From contig NZ_BCVF01000002.1 of assembly GCF_001591605.1 (NCBI RefSeq), positions 115,299 through 179,298 of the forward strand: a stretch of 64,000 nt of DNA, written 5' to 3'. The notes under the pieces were generated by a model that was given only the letters and a program-made list of their open reading frames with translations, had not been told where the DNA came from and ran no database searches. This document shows, one piece after another, positions 7,439 to 15,916 of this stretch (position 1 is the stretch's first letter; every line of letters starts with the position of its first letter). The position numbers were made by a program, and so were the translations under genes. The DNA comes from Bacillus badius NBRC 15713. GTDB lineage: Bacteria; Bacillota; Bacilli; Bacillales; Domibacillaceae.

Positions 7439-8221
7439 ATGATGCCAGCTTTTTTTATCGCCCATGGCGCACCGCTTTTAGCTATTGAAACGAATGAATA
7501 TACACAGTTTTTACAGAGACTGGGCCAAACGTTGCCGCGCCCGAAAGCGATTATTTTATTTTCAGCGCATTGGGAGTCAACTGTACAAAAAATAAGCGAT
7601 GTAAAGCAATATCGGACAATATATGATTTCGGCGGTTTTCCGGAGGCTTTGTACCAAATTGAGTATCCAGCCCAAGGGGATCATCAAACGGTAAAAGAAA
7701 TTCAGGAAGCATTTGAGGAGCAGCATGTCTCTTATGAAATAGAAAAAAACAGAGGATTAGACCATGGAGCCTGGGTCGTGCTGCGCCTGCTTTATCCAGA
7801 TGCCGATATTCCGGTCATTGCGATGTCGGTGAATCCGCATCTGGCACCAGAAGAGCAGTATAAGATCGGCCAGTCTTTATCCAAGCTCAGAGAAAAAGGC
7901 CTATTGATTATCGGAAGCGGGGGAACGGTGCACAATTTAGGTGCTGTGAAAATGGCCGGGAATGATGGGAATATCGATGAATGGGCCCTGCGTTTTGATG
8001 AGTGGCTCGCCCGCTGCTTGACGAATTGGGATGTAGAATCACTTTTTCATTACAGCAGGCTGGCGCCGGCCGCAGATCTAGCGGTGCCGCCGTACGGAAA
8101 AGAGCATTTTATTCCGATCTTTTACGCGATGGGGGCGGCAGATAATGAACCGAAAGCCCAACTTATGCATCGCAGTTATCGATATGGAAATTTAAGTCAC
8201 AGCGTATGGCAATTTGGATAA
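7439..8221 (+). CDS. LigB/DODA-type class III extradiol ring-cleavage dioxygenase
   Basis: The 260-residue protein matches the class III extradiol dioxygenase family that includes 4,5-DOPA dioxygenases and E. coli YgiD. Conserved His residues are visible at His9 (IAHGAP), His44 (SAHWES), His108 (LDHGAW) and His164 (GTVHNL), which bind the Fe or Zn and act in catalysis. It would open a catechol-type ring. Two ATG codons occur in tandem (7439 and 7442) after a GAGGAGGGG ribosome site. A DoxX gene follows by 25 bases, probably in the same transcript. The true substrate is unknown; detoxification of catechols or quinols is the likely role. Confidence 0.85.
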   Translation: MMPAFFIAHGAPLLAIETNEYTQFLQRLGQTLPRPKAIILFSAHWESTVQKISDVKQYRTIYDFGGFPEALYQIEYPAQGDHQTVKEIQEAFEEQHVSYEIEKNRGLDHGAWVVLRLLYPDADIPVIAMSVNPHLAPEEQYKIGQSLSKLREKGLLIIGSGGTVHNLGAVKMAGNDGNIDEWALRFDEWLARCLTNWDVESLFHYSRLAPAADLAVPPYGKEHFIPIFYAMGAADNEPKAQLMHRSYRYGNLSHSVWQFG

Positions 8222-8246
8222 GAAATTTGATTAGGAGGAAGAAAAA

Positions 8247-8657
8247 ATGAATAGAAAATATGAATGGAGCGCACTTATATTGCGTGTAGTATTAGGGGTT
8301 TCTTTTTTTGTGCATGGACTGGCAAAATTCCAAGGAGGTCTGGAGAATAGTGCCGGATGGTTTGACAGCATTGGATTGCCTGGATTTTTAGCTTACGGAG
8401 TCGCCTTTTTAGAGGCGGCTGGAGGCATCGCTTTAGTGATCGGTTTAGGCACTAAAGTCCTTTCGGCTCTTTTCGCTTTGCTGATGATAGGGGCCATGGT
8501 GAAGGTAAAATTGGCGGCCGGCTTTTTAGGAGATGGCCAGTCGGCCGGATATGAGTTAGATCTCGCGTTTCTGGCTATGGCCGTGTCTCTTGTTTTAACA
8601 GGAAGCAAGCTGTATTCAGTGGATAGCCTTCTTTTTGGAAGAAGCGGCTCTAACTAA
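8247..8657 (+). CDS. DoxX-family membrane protein
   Basis: A 136-residue four-helix membrane protein with the DoxX signature (LILRVVLGVSFFVHGLAKF near the start, FLEAAGGIALVIG in the middle). DoxX proteins are linked to quinol oxidation and to thiol or electrophile stress; B. subtilis CatD is a DoxX partner of a catechol dioxygenase. Here the partner is the ring-cleavage dioxygenase immediately upstream, so the pair looks like a catechol/quinone stress module of the same logic with an unrelated dioxygenase fold (inference). An AGGAGG site precedes ATG 8247. Confidence 0.85.
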   Translation: MNRKYEWSALILRVVLGVSFFVHGLAKFQGGLENSAGWFDSIGLPGFLAYGVAFLEAAGGIALVIGLGTKVLSALFALLMIGAMVKVKLAAGFLGDGQSAGYELDLAFLAMAVSLVLTGSKLYSVDSLLFGRSGSN

Positions 8658-8676
8658 GTTTCATAGCAAAGGTGAA

Positions 8677-8705
8677 AAGGGAGTGCAGATGCACTTCCTT
8701 TTTTT
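8677..8705 (+). terminator. Intrinsic terminator
   Basis: A stem built on GAGTGCA/TGCACTtC with flanking AAGG/CCTT, followed by a run of eight T, ends the dioxygenase-DoxX transcript. Confidence 0.8.
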
Positions 8706-8820
8706 GTGCGTTAACAACTAATCAGCCGAATCATTGAGGAGAAAATTCCTTAAAAACTGCACAAATTTTTGTTATTTATTCAGTATGATAGAGATAGTAA
8801 CTGGAAAAGCGGTGGTGTCA

Positions 8821-10197
8821 ATGAACAAAATTACTTTGAAGTTGGGTCTCTGGTTCTTTTTTGTCATGTTGATGATTCAAGTCTGCCTGTTTTTTGTTTT
8901 GCATACCGGTCTCGTGGAAAGCAGGGTGGAAGAAGAGCTGGATGCTTTGCTTGCGAGGGGGAATAGTCATAGGGAAGTACTGGAGGATTCGTTTCACGCT
9001 GAAACGCTGCATCATATTGCTTTAATGGAATTGAAAGCTGATACCGAAGTGATTATTACAGATGACGCTCAAAAAATTCTGATCAGCTCTTCCAAAGTGG
9101 ACGCAGGAGAGAAAAAGATTGTCTCGAAAAAGCTGAAGGATATTCCTCGCGGCGGCATGATTCTCGAAAGCCGCTGGAAAAACGAAAAATATATTTCTAC
9201 CGTCAGCCCTTATACAGCCGGCGAAAATCAGAGCGGCTATGTGTATATGTTTAAAAGCACAGATCAAATCCAGCAGCTGATTTCGAAATTAAACCAGCAC
9301 CTTCTATTTGCTGCTGCTGTCATGTTCATCTTATTAATTATAACGAATCTGTTTCTTTCAAAGGCTTTAACAACTCCCCTTATTCAAATGAAGCAAGCGA
9401 CAGAAAAGCTGAGCAAAGGTGATTTTTCGGTTCAGCTGCCGGACAGGGGGGACGATGAATTGGGAGAGCTGTCACGATCTATCACGATTCTTGCTCAAGA
9501 CTTAAAGCGTTTAAAAGAGCAAAGAAATGAGTTTTTATCCAGCATTTCTCATGAATTGCGCACGCCTTTGACTTATATAAAGGGCTACGCAGACGTCGCG
9601 CGAAGAAAGAGCATAGAGGAAGCAGATCGGGAGCATTATCTTCAAATTATTTATGAAGAATCAGAGCGGCTATCTGCTATGATGAAGGATTTGTTCGACC
9701 TGGCTAAACTAGACCGCCATGCCTTTATTATCCAACGGACGAACATACACCTTTCTTCTTATTTAGCAACAGTGTATGAAAAAATGATGCCGGCTTTTCA
9801 AGAAAAAGAAATAAGGCTTGATATGAACTGTGACGAAACACTGTATGTCATGGTTGATCCTGTGAGGTTCGAACAAATTCTCTTTAATTTATTGGATAAT
9901 GCGATTAAATACTCGGATCCGCATACGAAAACAAGTGTTATTGCCCAGCAGGAAAAGGGGGAAGTGTTCATCGCCATCCGAGATGAAGGGGCCGGTATCC
10001 CGCAGGAAGATCTTCCTTTTGTTTTTGATCGTTTTTACCGGGTGGACAAATCCCGCTCAAGACATTTAGGGGGGACGGGCCTAGGACTGTCGATTGTGAA
10101 AGAACTAGTGGAGGCGCATGGGGGCAGGATAGAGGTGAAAAGTGAAAGGAATAAAGGAACTGCATTTGTGATTTGGCTGAAGGAGGAAAAAGAGTGA
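8821..10197 (+). CDS. Two-component sensor histidine kinase
   Basis: A 458-residue membrane kinase. A transmembrane segment (about residues 8-28), an extracellular sensor region to about 160, a second membrane segment (about 163-180), HAMP, then HisKA with the phospho-acceptor His244 (SISHELRTPLTYIKGY), and HATPase_c with N box (NLLDNAIKYS) and G boxes (DEGAGIP, GGTGLGLSIV). I chose ATG 8821, which places the membrane segment at the N-terminus; the frame is open 87 bases further upstream from a TTG with no ribosome site. The stop overlaps the response regulator start (GTGA). The signal sensed is unknown; the lipoprotein downstream may be a target. Confidence 0.88.
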   Translation: MNKITLKLGLWFFFVMLMIQVCLFFVLHTGLVESRVEEELDALLARGNSHREVLEDSFHAETLHHIALMELKADTEVIITDDAQKILISSSKVDAGEKKIVSKKLKDIPRGGMILESRWKNEKYISTVSPYTAGENQSGYVYMFKSTDQIQQLISKLNQHLLFAAAVMFILLIITNLFLSKALTTPLIQMKQATEKLSKGDFSVQLPDRGDDELGELSRSITILAQDLKRLKEQRNEFLSSISHELRTPLTYIKGYADVARRKSIEEADREHYLQIIYEESERLSAMMKDLFDLAKLDRHAFIIQRTNIHLSSYLATVYEKMMPAFQEKEIRLDMNCDETLYVMVDPVRFEQILFNLLDNAIKYSDPHTKTSVIAQQEKGEVFIAIRDEGAGIPQEDLPFVFDRFYRVDKSRSRHLGGTGLGLSIVKELVEAHGGRIEVKSERNKGTAFVIWLKEEKE

Positions 10198-10874
10198 AGA
10201 CTATACTGCTTGTAGATGATGAAGTGCGGATGCTTGATTTGTTAAAGATCTATTTATCACCAAGCTATCATTGCGTCAAAGCAAGCTCAGGCAGAGAAGC
10301 GATTGCTCATATGAAACACAATGGAGCAGATTTAATTTTATTAGATATTATGATGCCTGAACTAGACGGATGGGAAACATGCCGGCGGATTAGAGAGTTT
10401 TCCGATGTGCCGATCATTATGCTGACGGCTAGAAATGAAAAAACAGATGTAGTAAAAGGATTGAAAACAGGGGCGGATGATTATATCACAAAACCATTTG
10501 ATGAGGCAGAATTGCTTGCAAGAATTCAAACGATTCTCAGAAGGGTCAAAAGTGCACAGCAAGAGCAAATGGAATGCGACGGGCTGTTATGGGATGGAGA
10601 GGCTCATGAGCTTATCTACCAGGGGGAAACCATTCAGGTCACCCCAAAAGAATTTTCTTTGCTCGGGCTATTGCTCCGCAACCAGAATAAAGTATTTTCC
10701 CGGCCGAATTTGCTTGAAAGCATTTGGGGGGATGAAGCTTTGACCGAAGACCGAACCATTGATTCCCATGTCAGAAATATTCGCGAGAAGCTGCGGCAAG
10801 CAGGCTTTCCGATTGATCAATATCTTTCTACTGTTTGGGGAGTAGGCTACAAATGGATCAGCAAAAGTGAATAG
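10194..10874 (+). CDS. OmpR-family response regulator
   Basis: The 226-residue partner of the kinase has a receiver domain with the acidic pair (VDDE), phospho-acceptor Asp51 (LILLDIMMP), the Thr (MLTAR) and Lys (ITKPF) switch residues, then a winged-helix DNA-binding domain with the usual VTPKEFSLL and GVGYKW motifs. I chose GTG 10194, which overlaps the kinase TGA by four bases and follows AAGGAGG; a longer frame inside the kinase gene is less likely. Co-transcribed with the kinase. Confidence 0.92.
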   Translation: MKTILLVDDEVRMLDLLKIYLSPSYHCVKASSGREAIAHMKHNGADLILLDIMMPELDGWETCRRIREFSDVPIIMLTARNEKTDVVKGLKTGADDYITKPFDEAELLARIQTILRRVKSAQQEQMECDGLLWDGEAHELIYQGETIQVTPKEFSLLGLLLRNQNKVFSRPNLLESIWGDEALTEDRTIDSHVRNIREKLRQAGFPIDQYLSTVWGVGYKWISKSE

Positions 10875-10974
10875 CAGCCCGCGGACAGAAGTTTAGATTT
10901 TCCCGGTCCGCCTCCATATTTTCTGCAAAATTCCTTGCTATGATAGGGAATGAAGATAAAAGGAGGAGAGTTAT

Positions 10975-11553
10975 ATGCTGAAAAAAACATTGATTCTTTT
11001 AGTCGCTGCCCTTTTGTTCATATTAGGCGCTTGTTCAAACGACAAGGAGGAAAGCAAAAAGAGTCCGGAACCCAAAGAGCCAGCAGAACATATGGAGGAA
11101 ATGGATCATGGGGAGATGGATCATTCCAGCTCAGGAGAAGTGCCGGAAGGATTAAAGGAACAAGATAGCCCAACGTATCCGGTTGGAAGTCAAGCCATTC
11201 TTGAAACGGAGCATATGCCTGGGATGAAAGGAGCAAAAGCAACCATCTCAGGAGCATATGATACGGTTGCTTATGTCGTCTCGTATACGCCAACAACTGG
11301 CGGAAAAAAGGTGGAAGACCATAAATGGGTGATCCAGGAGGAAATAAAAGAAGCCGGCAGCAATGTCCTGGAGCCTGGAACCAAAGTGACACTTGAAGCA
11401 GATCATATGCCTGGAATGAAAGGAGCCGAGGCGGAGATTGAATCGTCCGAAAAAACAACGGTTTACATGGTGGATTATGTATCAACAACAAATGGAGAAA
11501 AAGTAAAGAATCATAAATGGGTAACTGAAAGTGAACTGTCAGCCGTGAAATGA
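10975..11553 (+). CDS. ydhK: YdhK-type lipoprotein with two DUF1541 repeats
   Basis: A 192-residue lipoprotein: signal peptide with lipobox LGAC (Cys20), then a Met/His/Asp-rich linker (HMEEMDHGEMDH) and two DUF1541 repeats, each opening with HMPGMKGA and closing with a DHKW or NHKW motif. The family is widespread in Firmicutes, often near copper genes; its function is unproven, and the Met/His-rich motifs suggest surface metal binding. It follows the two-component pair by 100 bases on the same strand and ends at a strong terminator, so control by that system is plausible but inferred. Confidence 0.8.
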   Translation: MLKKTLILLVAALLFILGACSNDKEESKKSPEPKEPAEHMEEMDHGEMDHSSSGEVPEGLKEQDSPTYPVGSQAILETEHMPGMKGAKATISGAYDTVAYVVSYTPTTGGKKVEDHKWVIQEEIKEAGSNVLEPGTKVTLEADHMPGMKGAEAEIESSEKTTVYMVDYVSTTNGEKVKNHKWVTESELSAVK

Positions 11554-11571
11554 TTTTTATAAAAGAAAGAG

Positions 11572-11607
11572 AAAGAACTTATCTAGATGGTAGATAAGTT
11601 CTTTTTT
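11572..11607 (+). terminator. Strong intrinsic terminator
   Basis: A 14-bp perfect stem (AAAGAACTTATCTA with its complement), 5-base loop and T run follow the YdhK-type gene. Confidence 0.85.
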
Positions 11608-11640
11608 GAGGAAATAAATTCGAAATATATTGAATTTTAA

Positions 11641-11658
11641 ATTCTGATATTTTAGAAT
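11641..11658. promoter_or_regulatory. Short inverted repeat before the ArsR-type gene
   Basis: ATTCT and AGAAT flank eight bases, 23 bases before the regulator start. Winged-helix ArsR-type proteins often repress themselves from such sites; this one is short and could be chance. Confidence 0.3.
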
Positions 11659-11680
11659 CATAAACAAAGGGGGCAATTAT

Positions 11681-12724
11681 ATGAAAAATCTCTATTCTTC
11701 AGAGCCGACAGAAAATGTTTCACTGCAGGTCGAGTTTTCGCCTGTTTGGGAGGTTATTCTCGGCATTGCAGGCTATACGCATACCCGGCTTCGGCACACA
11801 TTCGAATTAGATGAAACCTGGAAAGTACAACAGAAGTCTATGCCGTCAGCATTAACCAAGAATTTAAAAGCAATAGAACAAACTAATTTTTGGTACGGAT
11901 TGATTATGCTCCAAAATCAGTTTTCTGCTTTATCTATTTCAGATTTTTTAGTATGTCTTTCAGAAATATCGACGACTCAGTTTTATGAGGTGCTCCTGCC
12001 TTACAGCAGCCGTCATGATGAGCCTCTGCGAAAAGCCGCGGCTGCACAATATGAAAACATGGGGTTATTTGAAGAGTATGCAGCGTGTTTCGAAGGGCAC
12101 GATTACTTGGCGGCATATACTCGTCATCTCTCACAGTATTCCTTTCAGGAAATTGGCGAATTGTTTCGACAGGTATTGACGGGATGGCACGAATGGATGA
12201 GCCGGCAGGAAGAGTGGGACAAGTGGATGCAGGCATTGGCTTTTGAACAAAAACAATCTTGTTTATTGGACAAAGAAAAGCCCATTGAGGAAATGAAACG
12301 GATAACAGATGGCGTGAATTATATTCCTGAACCTTCCATCTGGACGATTAAATTCATTCCGCACGTTTCTTATCGTCCATGGATTTTGGAACAGCGCACG
12401 CCGGATACTAAACTTTTCTTTTACCCGTTAAAGGAGGAATCCTTGCTGGAGCCGGGTGTTCCGCCAAACGCATTGGTTCGCGGGCATAAGGCGCTTGGAG
12501 ATGAACTTCGCTTGAAATTGCTTTACGAGTTATTCAAAGGGCCGTTGTCGCTTCAGGAAATGAGCAGGCAGTTTCACATATCGAAAACTACGCTTCATCA
12601 TCAGCTTTCGATTTTGAAATCTGCAAAGTTTATTCGTGTGGAAAAGGGCATTTATTCAGCTAATTTATCGCAAGTAAGGGATTTTTCCGGACAGCTTGCG
12701 GATTATCTTGGAATGGATCGATGA
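11681..12724 (+). CDS. ArsR-type winged-helix regulator with large N-terminal domain
   Basis: A 347-residue protein. The ArsR-type winged helix is at the C-terminus (about residues 262-325: ALGDELRLKLLYEL, then MSRQFHISKTTLHHQLSIL). The first 250 residues are a separate domain seen in Bacillus regulators of this type and probably form the sensor. Its stop overlaps the start of the MFS exporter (ATGA), so the two are translationally coupled and the regulator very likely controls that exporter. The ATG follows an AAAGGGGGC ribosome site. No Cys-based metal site of the classic ArsR kind is visible, so the inducer is probably not a metal (inference). Confidence 0.8.
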   Translation: MKNLYSSEPTENVSLQVEFSPVWEVILGIAGYTHTRLRHTFELDETWKVQQKSMPSALTKNLKAIEQTNFWYGLIMLQNQFSALSISDFLVCLSEISTTQFYEVLLPYSSRHDEPLRKAAAAQYENMGLFEEYAACFEGHDYLAAYTRHLSQYSFQEIGELFRQVLTGWHEWMSRQEEWDKWMQALAFEQKQSCLLDKEKPIEEMKRITDGVNYIPEPSIWTIKFIPHVSYRPWILEQRTPDTKLFFYPLKEESLLEPGVPPNALVRGHKALGDELRLKLLYELFKGPLSLQEMSRQFHISKTTLHHQLSILKSAKFIRVEKGIYSANLSQVRDFSGQLADYLGMDR

Positions 12725-13947
12725 AAAGGCAATCAGCTTCTTTTAAAGCCTTGTGGTTTGGGGAAATCATCTCGGAATTTGGCGGAGCGGCAGGAGGCAT
12801 CATCAACGGTCTGTTGTTGTTTGAATTGACGGGTTCCAAAGAATGGATGGGTGTGCTTTGGCTTGTTTATTTTCTTCCTTCTTTAATGTTTCAAAGCATC
12901 AGTGCCCCTTTTCTGAATTATGTAAGGAAATCAAAGCTGCTTCGAACAATCCAATTGATTCGGGCTGGCGCTTATCTTCTTCCGTTAACCGCTTCCTTCA
13001 TCGGCACAGAAACAGGAGTTGTTTTAGCATTAATCGTGTTGCAAGGCTTGTTAGGGATCATGCAGCCGATTTATGCCAGCTTGTCTTTTTCGCTTCTTCC
13101 TGACATTTGTCAGGAAAAGGAGCTAACAGAAGCAAACGCCTTGTTAGATGGAGCGATTCGCCTGATGAGCTTTCTTGCCCCAGGAGCTACTGCCTTGCTT
13201 TTGCTTGTCAGTCCTGCTCATTTTATATATGGATTGTCTGCGGCGATGTACCTTATTAGTTTTTTTGCCCTTTCACGTATGTCAGAGACACATGAACAGG
13301 AAGCCGTTATTTGGACAAGAGAGTTTTGGTGGTCAGAAATGAAGGAGGGGTACCGGTCGTTTTTTCAATACCCGCGCCTTTTGCGTCTTTCTGTTCTTTC
13401 CTCTGCGGTGCAGTTTGCAGTCGGTGCTGCCATGGTCTTGGCTGTTCCTTTTATTCGGGAGGAATTGAATGGCCAGCCTTGGGAATATGCCATCTTTTCT
13501 GGAGCATTTCCAGTCGGTTATGCCATTGGTTCGCTCCTGCTCACAAAACTGAAAAAGACCGATTGGATGATGTACCTCGGCTTAACCGGGGGAGGACTTT
13601 CATTTGTGCTTCTGGCTTTTGCCCCTTCAACTTTTGCTGCCTCGATATGTGAACTGCTTGGAGGAGTATTGTTTCCTTTCTTTAACGCTCAAAGTGCGGC
13701 CATTTTTCAGCAGGAGGCGCCTAGAGACCGCTTGGCTCAATTAAGTGCTGTGCGGCTGCTTTTTTTGCGGGCGGCTATGCCCTTGGGAATACTGTTTGCC
13801 TCCTCCTCATTTTTCGGTTTGCCTATACGCCAAGTGTATGTAGCCGTTGGCCTAGTCATCGTCTTGCCGGGATTGTTTTATGTCGTTCTTTCACTTTTAC
13901 ATACTCGCAAAAGCTTACCCAAAAATTCAGGCAGGGAAATAAATTAG
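12721..13947 (+). CDS. MFS efflux transporter (coupled to ArsR-type regulator)
   Basis: A 408-residue, 12-helix major-facilitator protein of the drug-efflux type seen in Bacillus (EIISEFGGAAGGIINGLLLFELTG opening, then an A-like loop around residue 70). It overlaps the regulator gene by four bases. The C-terminal helix ends in a short basic tail. It probably exports a toxic small molecule sensed by the regulator; substrate unknown. It is less similar to the MFS proteins at 14.6 and 29.8 kb than those two are to each other. Confidence 0.82.
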   Translation: MKRQSASFKALWFGEIISEFGGAAGGIINGLLLFELTGSKEWMGVLWLVYFLPSLMFQSISAPFLNYVRKSKLLRTIQLIRAGAYLLPLTASFIGTETGVVLALIVLQGLLGIMQPIYASLSFSLLPDICQEKELTEANALLDGAIRLMSFLAPGATALLLLVSPAHFIYGLSAAMYLISFFALSRMSETHEQEAVIWTREFWWSEMKEGYRSFFQYPRLLRLSVLSSAVQFAVGAAMVLAVPFIREELNGQPWEYAIFSGAFPVGYAIGSLLLTKLKKTDWMMYLGLTGGGLSFVLLAFAPSTFAASICELLGGVLFPFFNAQSAAIFQQEAPRDRLAQLSAVRLLFLRAAMPLGILFASSSFFGLPIRQVYVAVGLVIVLPGLFYVVLSLLHTRKSLPKNSGREIN

Positions 13948-14090
13948 CTGGCTTTTTTTGTGATAATGGCGGGCACCCTGCATTCTGGCTCGGAATCTTT
14001 TTGAAAAATCTGCTTGAATCATATCAAGAAAATATTTACAATAAAACAAGAGGGGAATATATGTTCTTTTCAGGAGGGAGGCCGTTGTTC

Positions 14091-14582
14091 ATGACAACTG
14101 TTCGAAAAGAGATCATCACATTAGAGCTCTACAAACCGGAATATAGTGAAAAGTTGGAATATTACCATTTATCAAAAGAGCAGAAAAAGTATACGGCGTT
14201 GCCATCGGAGGCGTTATTAGCATGCGAACGAGACAAAGAGCGTTATCCTGTTGTCATTCTTTACAATCAAACGCCCGCTGGCTTCTTTGTCCTTCATGAA
14301 GGGAAAGGTGTAGAGCCGTACAGTGAGAATACACATGCCGTTCTTTTAAGAGCCTACTCGATTCATGAACATTTACAAGGCAGAGGGATAGCCAAAACAT
14401 CCATCAAACTGCTTCCTTTATTTGTAAAAGAAAATTTTCCAGATAAAAATGAAATTATCTTGGCCGTGAACCATTTAAACAAAGCAGCGCAGCACGTCTA
14501 CCAAACGGGGGGATTTAAGGATCACGGAGTCCGTTCTATGGGAATGAACGGGGAGCAATTTATTTTTCAAATGAAGTTATAA
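14091..14582 (+). CDS. GNAT-family N-acetyltransferase
   Basis: A 163-residue GNAT protein. The acetyl-CoA loop is EHLQGRGIAKTSI, followed by VNHLNKAAQHVYQTGGF, the usual beta4-alpha4 region. I chose ATG 14091, which has a GGAGGGAGG ribosome site 9 bases upstream; ATG 14061, also preceded by AGGGGAA, would add ten residues and remains possible. Substrate unknown. It lies between two MFS genes on the same strand, which may reflect a self-protection cluster, but the grouping could be chance. Confidence 0.78.
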   Translation: MTTVRKEIITLELYKPEYSEKLEYYHLSKEQKKYTALPSEALLACERDKERYPVVILYNQTPAGFFVLHEGKGVEPYSENTHAVLLRAYSIHEHLQGRGIAKTSIKLLPLFVKENFPDKNEIILAVNHLNKAAQHVYQTGGFKDHGVRSMGMNGEQFIFQMKL

Positions 14583-14636
14583 AATGATAGAAGGGCTTGC
14601 TTTTTCAATCTTTATGACAGGTGAGTACGATGGATC

Positions 14637-15863
14637 ATGAATAAATATTTTTATTTTTTATGGTGCAGTATTTCTTTTGGCAAGCTTGCTTTTTCTCTTT
14701 ACACGATGACGCTCACGGTGAGCCTGTTTTTGTTGACGGACTCGGCCATTCTGGCTGCGTTTATTATGCTGGCTCATGCTGCCGGCAAGCTTGCCAGCAC
14801 CTTTGTTTTTCCATTGGCCGCCGAGAAGTTTCCGCTGGAGAAGCTGTTGGCCTCATCCTTACTCCTTCAGTCTATCTTGTCCATAATCGTTTTTGGGATT
14901 ATCCAGACAATGGGAACAGAGCCATTCCCGGCTTTATTGGAGATCTATTTATTCATTAGCATTACCGGCTTTGCTGATGGCTTTGCTGCTCCTTGCCGGC
15001 TTGCACTGATTCCTGAAATGGTCGCGGATGGGCAAATAGGAAAGGCGAATAGCCTGATTACTGCTGCAGATCAGTCATTTGCGCTGCTTGGCTGGTCTTT
15101 GGGCGCGGCAGCTGTTAGCTATTATGGAAGTGCACCGGTGTTAACAGCCAGCATCGTTCTTTTTTGCTTATCATTCGTTTGTTCCTTGCAGTTCAAAACC
15201 AAGAGAATGACAAAAACACAGAAGCGGCCGAAAACCGAAGTCATAAAAGAAGGATGGTCGTTTCTGTTTACTGCTGCCAAACAGATGAGAACCATTACGA
15301 TGATGGATCTGCTAGAAGGAGTTGCTTCAGGCATTTGGATTGGCGCCATTTCATTAGCTTTTGTGAGTGAGGTGTTAGATGAGGGAGAGGAATGGTGGGG
15401 CTATATTAATACGGCCTACTATGCCGGCAGCATAGCTGGGGGCGTTTGGATGGCAGCCTATGCCGGAAAAATGGAAAAACACTTAATTCGAGGCATCCTG
15501 ATTGGTTCTTTTGCGATCAGTCTTCTGGTGCTGATCTATGCAATGAATGCAACCCCTTGGTTAGCTCTTGCTTTAGTGGTTTTCATGGGACCTTTTTATC
15601 AGTTAAGGGATATATGCCAGCAAACATATATACAAAAAGTAGTCCCGCGGGACAGGTTATCTAAACTGTACGCTGCCAAAGATAACCTGTACTACTTGAC
15701 CTTTGCTATTTCCGTATGTCTGACGGGCTTGATTGCAGACACACTCGGAGTCGTTTATGTCTATTATTTCGCCTTTTTTCTTTATTTTATTTCTTTCACT
15801 TTTGCTGTGCGTGCGTTTAAAAAGGAAAGAGTGCTTACTGCAAAGAAGGGTGTCAAGTGTTGA
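14637..15863 (+). CDS. MFS transporter, drug-efflux type
   Basis: A 408-residue, 12-helix MFS protein. It resembles the MFS protein at 29.8-31.0 kb in both halves: the KANSLI/AISDQ region near residue 135-145 and a shared stretch of the pattern (L)E(G/T)xASGxWI(G/A)AI followed by WWGxIN. Proteins of this type are annotated as macrolide or multidrug exporters; the substrate is not known. The start is ATG 14637 with a modest AGGTGA site. Confidence 0.82.
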   Translation: MNKYFYFLWCSISFGKLAFSLYTMTLTVSLFLLTDSAILAAFIMLAHAAGKLASTFVFPLAAEKFPLEKLLASSLLLQSILSIIVFGIIQTMGTEPFPALLEIYLFISITGFADGFAAPCRLALIPEMVADGQIGKANSLITAADQSFALLGWSLGAAAVSYYGSAPVLTASIVLFCLSFVCSLQFKTKRMTKTQKRPKTEVIKEGWSFLFTAAKQMRTITMMDLLEGVASGIWIGAISLAFVSEVLDEGEEWWGYINTAYYAGSIAGGVWMAAYAGKMEKHLIRGILIGSFAISLLVLIYAMNATPWLALALVVFMGPFYQLRDICQQTYIQKVVPRDRLSKLYAAKDNLYYLTFAISVCLTGLIADTLGVVYVYYFAFFLYFISFTFAVRAFKKERVLTAKKGVKC

Positions 15864-15916
15864 AACGGGCAGTTGATGCCCTCGGGAAAACACTTAATAT
15901 TTAAAGGAGAGAACCA

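Noticed and set aside
8734..8820. Upstream extension of the sensor kinase
   Set aside because: The TTG start has no ribosome site and the extra residues precede the natural N-terminal membrane helix.
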